From the NCBI GenBank assembly GCA_035536315.1, contig DATLOJ010000067.1:1-20449 (forward strand): a stretch of DNA of 20,449 bases, given 5' to 3'. Below, piece after piece: positions 12,566 to 18,849 of the stretch (within the stretch, counting starts at the first letter, position 1; each line of letters opens with the position of its first letter). The position numbers and the translations under genes were made by a program. The stretch is from DATLOJ01 sp035536315. Its GTDB lineage: Bacteria; Actinomycetota; CADDZG01; JAHWKV01. The notes under the pieces were generated by a model that saw nothing but the letters and a program-made list of their open reading frames with translations, had not been told where the DNA came from and searched no databases.

Positions 12566-13738
12566 CTAGGCGGTTATCGCCCTTCGAAGACGGAAGGCAG
12601 CGAGGGGAAGGATCACAGCAACGAATCCAACAAGTACCAGAAGCTCCAGCGCTATGTCGCCCGCTCCGGCGCCTCTCGCGATCAGCTTGATGTACCCGTC
12701 CATCGCCCAGGCCTGAGGAAAGATGTGTCCGACGGCCCGCATCCCCGGGCTCACAATCTCGAGAGGCCACATGCATCCGGACAGCATGCCCATGCCGATT
12801 CCGAGTGCCGGTCCGATTGCGCTGGCCTGCTCGGGAGTTCTGAACAGGGAACCGACCAGCATCGCAATTGCGGTTCCCGCCAGCGCGACGAGGGTGAGCA
12901 GAAGGATCGCTCCGAAGGGATCGCCGAAGTTGACGCCAAATACCAGCACTCCGATTACGAAGATGATCAGGGCCTGAAGGAATGAGATCAAGAAGCGGCC
13001 CAGTGTCTCTCCCATGAGCACAGTTCCGGTCGAAAGGGGCGCGGCCAGCATCCGTCTGGTGACTCCGATCCGGCGCGACTCGATCAGCATTGCCGACGCT
13101 GCCATCGCGCTGATGAACACCGCGAGAACGAGATTGGCGGGGGCCGTGTAGCTAAAGCCGTTGGGCAGATCGAGGGCTTCGCCCGCCGTCCCGACTTTCG
13201 CAGTCCGGATCGAAGCCACCTCCGAGTCCTTCTCCAGGGACTTGGCCGTCCCGAATGACTCTTCGAAGGTCTTTCCGGAGACTCCCGACGCGAACGCAGC
13301 CGCCTTAGCCAGGCCTGCAACCCGGGCGGCTAGGGAGTTGAAGTTGTCTCGAATGATCGCCTGGCTGTTCGTGCGCGGATTCAGGATCAGCTCGGCCTCT
13401 ACGCGGGCCCCCTGCTTGACCTGGGAGTCAAAGCCCGCAGGTATGACGATTCCACCAGCGACTTCCTCACGACGGACTGCTCTTCTGAGGGAGTCCGCGT
13501 CTTCGTAAGGATGGGTCTGAACCGACTCCTTACGGTCGAGCTCATCGAGCATGAAAGCACTGATCTCTCCCTTGCTCTGATCGACTACCCCGACGCTCAC
13601 GCCCTCGGCCCCCGCGTCGAAGATTGCGACTCCGATGAGAAGCGTGATGACCACCGGTAGCGCAATCATGAAGAAGAGGGCCGTCGGATCCTTAGAGACT
13701 CTCTTAAGGTTCATGAGACCTATCGCAAGCACTTTCAT
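12566..13738 (-). CDS. ABC-2 type transporter permease (second of pair), 390 aa
   Basis: It is an integral membrane subunit that would carry substrate across the cytoplasmic membrane with the ATPase encoded upstream. An N-terminal helix (LFFMIALPVVITLLIGVAI) is followed by a large extracytoplasmic domain (about 45-200, including GVSVGVVDQSKGEIS and GGIVIPAGFDSQVK). About five further membrane helices follow (for example LVLAVFISAMAASAMLI, FLQALIIFVIGVLVFGV, AILLLTLVALAGTAIAMLV, and a last one ending FVAVILPLAAFRLRR). This layout is the ABC2_membrane_3 type seen in YhgE/DrrB-like exporters. ATG 13738 overlaps the stop of the first permease by 4 nt (ATGA). The upstream part of the open frame (to 14068) is a shadow of that gene. 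Its resemblance to the first permease suggests a heterodimer from a duplication. Confidence 0.88.
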   Translation of the reverse strand: MKVLAIGLMNLKRVSKDPTALFFMIALPVVITLLIGVAIFDAGAEGVSVGVVDQSKGEISAFMLDELDRKESVQTHPYEDADSLRRAVRREEVAGGIVIPAGFDSQVKQGARVEAELILNPRTNSQAIIRDNFNSLAARVAGLAKAAAFASGVSGKTFEESFGTAKSLEKDSEVASIRTAKVGTAGEALDLPNGFSYTAPANLVLAVFISAMAASAMLIESRRIGVTRRMLAAPLSTGTVLMGETLGRFLISFLQALIIFVIGVLVFGVNFGDPFGAILLLTLVALAGTAIAMLVGSLFRTPEQASAIGPALGIGMGMLSGCMWPLEIVSPGMRAVGHIFPQAWAMDGYIKLIARGAGAGDIALELLVLVGFVAVILPLAAFRLRRAITA

Positions 13739-14916
13739 GCCAGCACCATCCTTCTGGCCCTGAATACGGCGATCCCTCCGGTGACGACGCCAAAGGCAAG
13801 GATCGACGCGAGCGCAGGCAGGATCGAGAGGAGGCCCCCGCCTTCCGCAATCAGCTCGGTAAAGGTTTTCAGCGCAATGCCATTCGGTGTGAAGTCCGCG
13901 AGTCTGCGGAACAGTTCCGGGGCCTGGTTGATGGGAATGAAGTTGCCGCCCAAAAGGGCAAGGGCCATGACCACTACACCGCCGATGCTGTCCGCCTGCT
14001 GATCGGTTTTGGAAAAGGTCACGACGAACCCCGTGATGCCCATGACGGCGAGGACTGTAACGATGCATAGGACCGCAACCGCGAGTGGGTCGCCGAACTC
14101 TGCGCCGAAGACCAGGGAGGTCGTTATCACCAGGGTTCCGAGGCTCGCAACTCCGATGACGAATGTCGACATGACTTTGCCAAGGATGATCGCTCCCGGA
14201 CTGCTTGGGGTTGAAAGAAGCCGGGACAGCGTTCCCTGAGCCCGCTCTATCAAGATGCTTCGTGCGCCGAACTGGATGATGAAGAAGAGAAAGAAGATGG
14301 CCATTGCGGGCCCGAAGTAGCTTGCCGGCTTGAGCTCCTTGCTGCTTGCAGCCGATCGTTCGACGACCGCGATGGGTGGTTCGATCAGTGCCGCTTCGTC
14401 GACGAGAGCGTTTACTCGCCCCGGGCTTGGAGGCCCCTCACCGGCTAACGCAGTCGAAACCGCAAGGCTCGTCGAGTTGATTCTCGAGGTGAATCCAAGT
14501 GCGATCGCTCCGGCTATCTCGCCCGAGATTTGTCTCTCCGGGTGCGCGAGCACCTGAATGTGCGACTTCTCACCGCTCTGAATGGCCGCGTTGAATCCGG
14601 AAGGCACAACGAACGCTGCGGAAAGATCCCCTTTGTCGATCAACCGTCGAACCTGCTCGACGTCGGCGTACTCCTTCGTTATCAGAATCTCTTCGAGGTC
14701 GCGGGACTTGAGGCCCTCGGCAAAGGCGCGCGAGATCTCGCTCTTGTCCTGATCGACGAGTCCAAAAGTGCGCTCACCACCGAGCGCGTCGCCGCCGAAG
14801 GCCAGTGTGATGATCGTGGCGAGTGCGAAGGGCGCGATGAAACCGAGGATGAAAATCGACTTGTCGCGAAATCGAAGCCGCAGGTCCTTCGCAGCGATCG
14901 TGAAAGCGTTTCTCAT
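13735..14916 (-). CDS. ABC-2 type transporter permease (first of pair), 393 aa
   Basis: It shares its architecture with the next gene. The N-terminus is MRNAFTIAAKDLRLRFRDKS, then a membrane helix (IFILGFIAPFALATIITLAF). An extracytoplasmic domain follows (about 45-205, with TFGLVDQDKSEISRAF and AAFVVPSGFNAAIQ, the same VVDQ/IPxGF elements as its partner). Several C-terminal helices then follow (AIFFLFFIIQFGARSILI, VIGVASLGTLVITTSLVFG, VAVLCIVTVLAVMGITGFVV, GGVVVMALALLGGNFIPI, ILPALASILAFGVVTGGIAV). SILIERAQGTLSRLLSTPSS resembles the RxxGTxxRLxxxP cytoplasmic coupling segment of ABC-2 permeases. Its ATG overlaps the ATPase stop by one base (TGATG). Substrate is unknown; a PadR-controlled drug or lipid exporter is plausible. 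Confidence 0.9.
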   Translation of the reverse strand: MRNAFTIAAKDLRLRFRDKSIFILGFIAPFALATIITLAFGGDALGGERTFGLVDQDKSEISRAFAEGLKSRDLEEILITKEYADVEQVRRLIDKGDLSAAFVVPSGFNAAIQSGEKSHIQVLAHPERQISGEIAGAIALGFTSRINSTSLAVSTALAGEGPPSPGRVNALVDEAALIEPPIAVVERSAASSKELKPASYFGPAMAIFFLFFIIQFGARSILIERAQGTLSRLLSTPSSPGAIILGKVMSTFVIGVASLGTLVITTSLVFGAEFGDPLAVAVLCIVTVLAVMGITGFVVTFSKTDQQADSIGGVVVMALALLGGNFIPINQAPELFRRLADFTPNGIALKTFTELIAEGGGLLSILPALASILAFGVVTGGIAVFRARRMVLA

Positions 14917-15857
14917 CAGTCCCGCAAGGCCTTTCCCGTGAGGTGAAGGAAGACAGCCTCGAGATCGGGCTCGATGACCTCGACGCCGCTGACTCGAACC
15001 CCGGCCTTCTCGCTCATCTCGAGGATTTTCGGAAGCATGTTCCGGCCTTCATGAGCGAGCATCTGGACTCCCGTGTCCGACACGCTCGCGTCCTCGACGT
15101 CCTTCAGCCGCTTGGCTGCTTTCGCGAGTTTGTTCAAGTCACCTTCGGCCGCAACTTCGATTCGGTCGGTCTGGCCGATCTGCTCTACAAGCTCCCGGCG
15201 AGTTCCCTCCGCGATCAGCTTGCCCTCGTCGATGATTCCAACCCGGTCGCACAGCCGCTCGACCTCTTCCATGTAGTGCGAGGTGTAGAGAACGGCCATG
15301 CCTTCGGCATTCAGCTTCTCGATGTTTTCGAGAATTGCGTTGCGGCTTTGCGGGTCCACGCCGACTGTTGGTTCGTCCAGTACGAGCAGGCGAGGCTCGT
15401 GAAGAAGGCCGGCCGCTATGTTCAGACGGCGCTTCATTCCGCCGGAGTATTTCGAGACCCTCTCTGCAGATCTGTCGGTAAGCCCGACAAGTTCGAGCAC
15501 CTCCGAGACCCGTTTCTTCAGGACCTCACTCGGCAGGCCGTACAGCTTCCCCCAGAACTTCAGGTTTTCTGCGCCGCTGAGGTCCGGGTAGAGGGCCACT
15601 TCTTGCGGGACATACCCAATCCCGCTTTTGGACTTTGTCGATCTCTCGTCGATCGTTTGCCCCGCAACGACTACCTCGCCTTTGTCCTTGCGCATCAGGC
15701 CGCAGATCATCGAGATAGTGGTCGTCTTCCCCGCACCGTTCGGGCCTAGAAGGCCGTAAGCCTCGCCTTCCTGGATTTGAAACGAAACGTCGTCGACCGC
15801 AGTGCGCTCTCCAAACGTCTTCGACAGGTTGTTGCAGATAAGGATCGGATCGCTCAC
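14916..15857 (-). CDS. ABC transporter ATP-binding protein (DrrA/CcmA type), 313 aa
   Basis: It is the cytoplasmic ATPase that powers the two permeases encoded next. Visible motifs are: Walker A GPNGAGKT (38-45), Q-loop Gln85 (YVPQEVALYP), signature YSGGMKRRLNIAAGL (from 137), Walker B LLVLDEP (157-163, Glu162), D-loop VGVDPQSR, and switch His194 (YTSHYMEEVE). A C-terminal extension of about 90 residues ends in EPDLEAVFLHLTGKALRD, the conserved tail of DrrA-like multidrug and antibiotic exporters. GTG 15857 is taken as start: it overlaps the PadR stop (GTGA) and has GGGAAAG upstream. Starting at 15911 would add 18 residues inside padR. Confidence 0.94.
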   Translation of the reverse strand: MSDPILICNNLSKTFGERTAVDDVSFQIQEGEAYGLLGPNGAGKTTTISMICGLMRKDKGEVVVAGQTIDERSTKSKSGIGYVPQEVALYPDLSGAENLKFWGKLYGLPSEVLKKRVSEVLELVGLTDRSAERVSKYSGGMKRRLNIAAGLLHEPRLLVLDEPTVGVDPQSRNAILENIEKLNAEGMAVLYTSHYMEEVERLCDRVGIIDEGKLIAEGTRRELVEQIGQTDRIEVAAEGDLNKLAKAAKRLKDVEDASVSDTGVQMLAHEGRNMLPKILEMSEKAGVRVSGVEVIEPDLEAVFLHLTGKALRD

Positions 15858-16411
15858 CTTGTCTTTCCCTTCGCCAGTTTCCTTAGCTCGTTCAACGTCT
15901 CTTGCGCCCACTCCGCTGCCGCCTCTGCAGTCTTGAGACCAAGTCGCGCCGTCGCCTTCTGATAGACGGCCTCGGGCATTGGATCGAGCATGTCCACGAT
16001 CGACTTGAGCTCCTGCCCGAACTGCCGGGCACCGTCGCGGTACCTCTCCAGCATCGAGAAAACCGTCGCAGGCTTCATCTTGTCGGCGAAGAACATCTTC
16101 ACCAGGAAGCCCGAGCGGATCCGGTCCCTTTCGTGAGGCGACTCTTCGAGCCAGCTCTTCAGTGCCCCACGCCCCTCCTTGGTAATGGAGTAGGTCCGCT
16201 TGTCCGGGAGGCGCTCCTGCCTGACGTCGGACCCCTCGACGAAGCCAAGCTCCTCGAGTCGGGAGAGCTCTCCGTACACCTGACTCTTGGCGATGGGCCA
16301 GAAGTTGGCGATCGACTGAGCAGCGAACTGAGCAATCTCGTATCCGGAGCCGGAACCGAGCTGGGCAACGAGGCCGAGAACGGCATACGAGGTGGTGGGC
16401 AGCTCAGGCAT
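15854..16411 (-). CDS. PadR-family transcriptional regulator, 185 aa
   Basis: It is probably the repressor of its own ABC-exporter operon. The N-terminal winged helix-turn-helix spans about 1-85 (LPTTSYAVLGLVAQLGSGSG, YEIAQF, then IAKSQVYGELSRLEELGFVE with the typical SQVYxxLxxLExxGFV recognition region and wing DKRTYSITKEGRGAL). The C-terminal half (about 95-180) is an alpha-helical dimerisation region as in PadR-s2/AphA-like proteins. It starts the operon; its stop overlaps the ATPase GTG. No Shine-Dalgarno precedes ATG 16411, but a -10-like TATATC lies 9 nt upstream, fitting a leaderless mRNA. A palindromic site overlaps the promoter. PadR proteins commonly sense the drug or phenolic compound exported; the ligand here is unknown. 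Confidence 0.93.
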   Translation of the reverse strand: MPELPTTSYAVLGLVAQLGSGSGYEIAQFAAQSIANFWPIAKSQVYGELSRLEELGFVEGSDVRQERLPDKRTYSITKEGRGALKSWLEESPHERDRIRSGFLVKMFFADKMKPATVFSMLERYRDGARQFGQELKSIVDMLDPMPEAVYQKATARLGLKTAEAAAEWAQETLNELRKLAKGKTR

Positions 16412-16420
16412 GCCGGCGAC

Positions 16421-16457
16421 GATATAGGAAAACTAGACCTAGGTCAACTAGAACTAG
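16421..16457 (-). promoter_or_regulatory. PadR-operon promoter with candidate operator
   Basis: On the minus strand a TTGACC -35 (complement of 16442-16447) and TATATC -10 (16421-16426) are 15 bp apart, 9 nt from ATG 16411. The 10-bp palindrome GACCTAGGTC (16436-16445) overlaps the -35. Three AACTAG copies (plus strand, at 16431, 16446 and 16452) flank it. Such a layout would let PadR block RNA polymerase. Bases 16458-16484 show nothing else. Confidence 0.55.
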
Positions 16458-16484
16458 TCCAAAAAGCCCCACCCAACTCTTGCC

Positions 16485-17126
16485 CTATGTGCTGGATTCT
16501 TCCCAATAAGGACATGCGACCGAATCGTGGAATATGGACCCATGACCTTCGTCGGGGGCTTTGCCCTCGAGCGTGATGCAGAGTCTTCGCGCCTCAGGGT
16601 AATAGTGCCGGAAGGTTGCGAAAAACGGCCCACCCATGGCCGCTGCTCCGCAAGTCCCGAAGCGACTCGTCTGTTGAATCCAGTGGCTGAAGTCCAGGTA
16701 ATGGGTTCCGTCCCGCTCTTGCGCGCTTAATAAATCAAGGGGGACGCGCTCTAAGGGGTTAGACAAGCCGACGGCTTTCGCGCCGAAGAGGGTTCGATAG
16801 GCAATCCGCAGGCCCTCCTCTCCGGTTGGGATACTGCCCTCAGTACTGATCTGATTCCACCGGCGCTCGGGAGTTAGCCCCACGCCACACGAATCACCGT
16901 TCTCCGGAAGAAAGAAGGCCGCGATCCATGTTCCGGTGGCGCCGGGCTCCTGTTTCCAGACCTGATCCTCTGAAACGAGAGTGGGTGTCGGTTTGGACGA
17001 AGGGAGCGGCCTCTGCGGTGGGTCGTTTCCGCAAGCCAGAAAGGAAACTGTGATCACGGCTAGGGCAAGGCCGTGAAATGCATTCGTACCTCGTTTTGCG
17101 ACGGGTGAAAACATGCGCACGAGCAC
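16485..17126 (-). CDS. Putative lipoprotein with GerMN-like C-terminal region, 213 aa
   Basis: A signal sequence with basic start (VAKRG) and hydrophobic core (LALAVITVSFLAC) ends in a lipobox-like FLAC with Cys32, so the mature protein is probably lipid-anchored outside the membrane. A Pro/Ser-rich spacer follows (about 36-50). The C-terminal part (about 95-195), with VPLDLLSAQERDGTHYLDFS, GTCGAAAMGGPFFATFRHYY and ARRLCITLEGK, resembles the GerMN domain seen in actinobacterial lipoproteins such as LpqB; this assignment is by pattern only. Four cysteines in the mature part could form disulfides. GTG 17126 is chosen because TATGCT ends 6 nt upstream; ATG 17114 is the alternative. It is co-oriented with the PadR operon but has its own spacing. 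Confidence 0.68.
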   Translation of the reverse strand: MLVRMFSPVAKRGTNAFHGLALAVITVSFLACGNDPPQRPLPSSKPTPTLVSEDQVWKQEPGATGTWIAAFFLPENGDSCGVGLTPERRWNQISTEGSIPTGEEGLRIAYRTLFGAKAVGLSNPLERVPLDLLSAQERDGTHYLDFSHWIQQTSRFGTCGAAAMGGPFFATFRHYYPEARRLCITLEGKAPDEGHGSIFHDSVACPYWEESST

Positions 17127-17132
17127 GAGTAC

Positions 17133-17138
17133 AGCATA
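17133..17138 (-). promoter_or_regulatory. -10 element for a leaderless lipoprotein transcript
   Basis: Minus-strand TATGCT is followed after 6 nt by GTG 17126. A GTGAAC hexamer lies exactly 17 bp upstream as a weak -35. No Shine-Dalgarno precedes either candidate start. Confidence 0.42.
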
Positions 17139-17251
17139 GTTAGCTCGTCACCCCTGTTCACGTAGCGAGGCGCGTCAAACCCCGGGCGCGCCTGGGTGCC
17201 GGCCTTCCTCAGAGCTTGGAAGGTGAGCGCGGAGTAAACTCGTCTTTCACC

Positions 17252-17328
17252 CGGGATGTAGCGCAGCTTGGTAGCGTGCCTCGTTCGGGACGAGGAGGTC
17301 GTGGGTTCAAATCCCGCCATCCCGACCA
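17252..17328 (+). tRNA. tRNA-Pro (anticodon CGG), CCA present
   Basis: The acceptor CGGGATG pairs with CATCCCG, with discriminator A17325 and CCA at 17326-17328. The anticodon arm CCTCG-TTCGGGA-CGAGG gives CGG. The D-arm GTAGCGCAGCTTGGTAGC and T-loop GTTCAAATC are canonical. It is the only tRNA in the window with CCA in the DNA, and the final A is also the A of the downstream ATG. Upstream, TAAACT at 17235-17240 is a possible -10. The remainder of the gap 17139-17251 shows nothing else. Confidence 0.95.
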
Positions 17329-17951
17329 TGCAGTTTGGGGATGTAGTTCGACGCCGAAGGATGGTGCGGCACTACACCGGCAAGGGCATCGACCCTGAGA
17401 AACTCGATCGAATCATCGATGCGGCCCTCAAGGCCCCCAGTGCCGGCTTCAGCCAGGGGCAGTCGTTCGTTGTCGTTACCGACGCCGCGATGCGCGACGC
17501 GGTTGCCGCGATCGTGGATGAGCCCGAGTATGTCGCTCAAGGTTTCGATCCGTGGATCTCGCGGGCCGGCGCCTTGGTCGTTTGCTGCACGAGCGCGCAG
17601 GTTTACATGGATCGGTACTCCTTAGCCGACAAGCTCGGGCCCGACGGGTCGCAGATCGAATGGCCCGTTCCATTCTGGTGGGTCGATGCCGGCTGCAGTC
17701 TCATGCTGCTGCTGCTGGCTGCGACCGATGAGGGGGTTGCATCGGGATTCCTCGGTTTGAGCCATGGCAATCTCGTGCGGCTGAGGGAGCTGTTCGGGAT
17801 ACCAGCTGAAGTCTCGCCGGTAGGAATCGTCACGCTCGGCGAGCGGGCCCCCGACCGCAAATCTGGTTCGCTAAAACGCGGCTGGCGCCCGCGCGAGCAG
17901 GTAGTGCACAAGGACAGGTGGCGGGGAGGAGTCCCCCCGGTGACTTGGTAG
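17328..17951 (+). CDS. Nitroreductase-family flavoprotein, 207 aa
   Basis: These FMN proteins reduce nitro-aromatics, quinones or other acceptors with NAD(P)H. The N-terminus FGDVVRRRRMVRHYTGKGID carries the Arg-rich FMN phosphate-binding motif. APSAGFSQGQSFVVVTD (36-52) is the second FMN-contact segment. A hydrophobic dimer helix (DAGCSLMLLLLAATDEGVAS) leads to GFLGLSHGNLVRLRELFGIP and VGIVTLGERAPDRKSGSLKR at the end. The ATG at 17328 gives the usual family beginning, so it is favoured over ATG 17361, which lacks spacing for a ribosome site. The start codon shares its A with the last base of tRNA-Pro, leaving no room for a Shine-Dalgarno outside the tRNA. It converges on the metallophosphoesterase gene 4 bp away. 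Confidence 0.88.
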   Translation: MQFGDVVRRRRMVRHYTGKGIDPEKLDRIIDAALKAPSAGFSQGQSFVVVTDAAMRDAVAAIVDEPEYVAQGFDPWISRAGALVVCCTSAQVYMDRYSLADKLGPDGSQIEWPVPFWWVDAGCSLMLLLLAATDEGVASGFLGLSHGNLVRLRELFGIPAEVSPVGIVTLGERAPDRKSGSLKRGWRPREQVVHKDRWRGGVPPVTW

Positions 17952-17955
17952 TTCT

Positions 17956-18849
17956 TTAGCCGACAGCTCTCAGTAGACGCTTAACAGGGTGGTCTTCAAC
18001 CGGCACAAGATGAATCAGCGAGGCCTCCGGCCTGCATAGAAATCTGAACGGAGCCAGCTTGCCGGTTCCGAGCCCAGGGCTTACCAACAGGTGCATCCCA
18101 TCGACCTTGGCAAGACCCCTCGCAAGACTCGTTGGAATGGTTGAGTTGGTTACAAGAGCGCCCACGAATGGAAAACGCACCTGGCCCCCGTGCGTGTGTC
18201 CCGAGACCTGCAAGTCGTAGCCAGCCTTTGCCGCGTCTCGGTAGGGGGCCGGATCGTGGACGACACATATCGCAACGTCGGCCTTGGGATCCCTTTTCAG
18301 GACGGTCCTGTCTTCCCACTCCAGGTGAGGATCGTCCATCCCAGTCAGCTGAATTGAAAGGCTGCCGGCGGCACACTTGGCGTTCGTATTCGTCAGGTCT
18401 TGCCAGCCCTCGGCTTTCAGCAGCTCCTTGAAGCGATCCGTGGGCATGGGTTTGTTTCCGAAGCGCTTGCGCTTCAAGAAGTAATCGAGGTAGCCCTTCG
18501 TAAGGGGCTGAAAGTAGTCTGAGGAACCAAAGACGAAGTAGCGCCCATGACGCGCTCTCAAACCGTTGAGCAACTCTGCGCACCTGTCCACGATTCCCGG
18601 CTGAGACAGCAGATCTCCCGTCGCCAGCACAATGTCGTATTCCTCGGACGAAAGGCCTTCGAGGAACTCGATTAGCCGGTGAGTGCTCGACCGCAGATGA
18701 AGATCCGAAACCTGCAAGATGCGCAGGGGCCTGCTCTTTGGTGGGAGCACGGGAACGTAGTACCTCCTCACGCGGTGCAGCCGCGCTTCGATGAATCCCC
18801 AGACCACACCGGCCGCCGCAGCGGCTGCTGCAAGAGCGGGAACGAACAT
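17956..18849 (-). CDS. Membrane-anchored metallophosphoesterase (calcineurin-like), 297 aa
   Basis: A short N-terminal hydrophobic helix (ALAAAAAAAGVVWGFI) followed by basic residues anchors the protein in the membrane. The catalytic domain begins at about 41 with RILQVSDLHL (metal ligands Asp49, His51), then ATGDLL (Asp79), the third block FVFGSSDYF (108-111 in place of GNHD), VVHDPAP (His198) and GHTHGGQVRFP (217-220). This order is the two-metal phosphoesterase fold. The substitution of both Asn and His in the third block is unusual for the superfamily, though related actinobacterial proteins carry GSND-like variants as far as I recall. ATG 18849 overlaps the stop of the upstream TPP-enzyme gene by one base (TGATG), implying coupled translation; the open frame to 18885 is not needed. 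Substrate unknown. Confidence 0.88.
   Translation of the reverse strand: MFVPALAAAAAAAGVVWGFIEARLHRVRRYYVPVLPPKSRPLRILQVSDLHLRSSTHRLIEFLEGLSSEEYDIVLATGDLLSQPGIVDRCAELLNGLRARHGRYFVFGSSDYFQPLTKGYLDYFLKRKRFGNKPMPTDRFKELLKAEGWQDLTNTNAKCAAGSLSIQLTGMDDPHLEWEDRTVLKRDPKADVAICVVHDPAPYRDAAKAGYDLQVSGHTHGGQVRFPFVGALVTNSTIPTSLARGLAKVDGMHLLVSPGLGTGKLAPFRFLCRPEASLIHLVPVEDHPVKRLLRAVG

Noticed and set aside
14943..15749. 268-aa plus-strand frame opposite the ABC ATPase
   Set aside because: The ATPase strand carries all Walker, signature and H-loop motifs; the antisense frame is a codon-bias shadow with no recognisable domain.
15858..15911. ABC ATPase start at 15911
   Set aside because: It would overlap padR by 58 bp and add non-conserved residues; GTG 15857 overlaps the padR stop in the usual GTGA way and has a ribosome site.
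17060..17329. Minus-strand 89-aa frame starting with a GFEPTTSSSRTRHATKLRY-type sequence
   Set aside because: It is the reverse complement of tRNA-Pro plus lipoprotein upstream DNA; this peptide pattern is a well-known tRNA-antisense annotation artefact.
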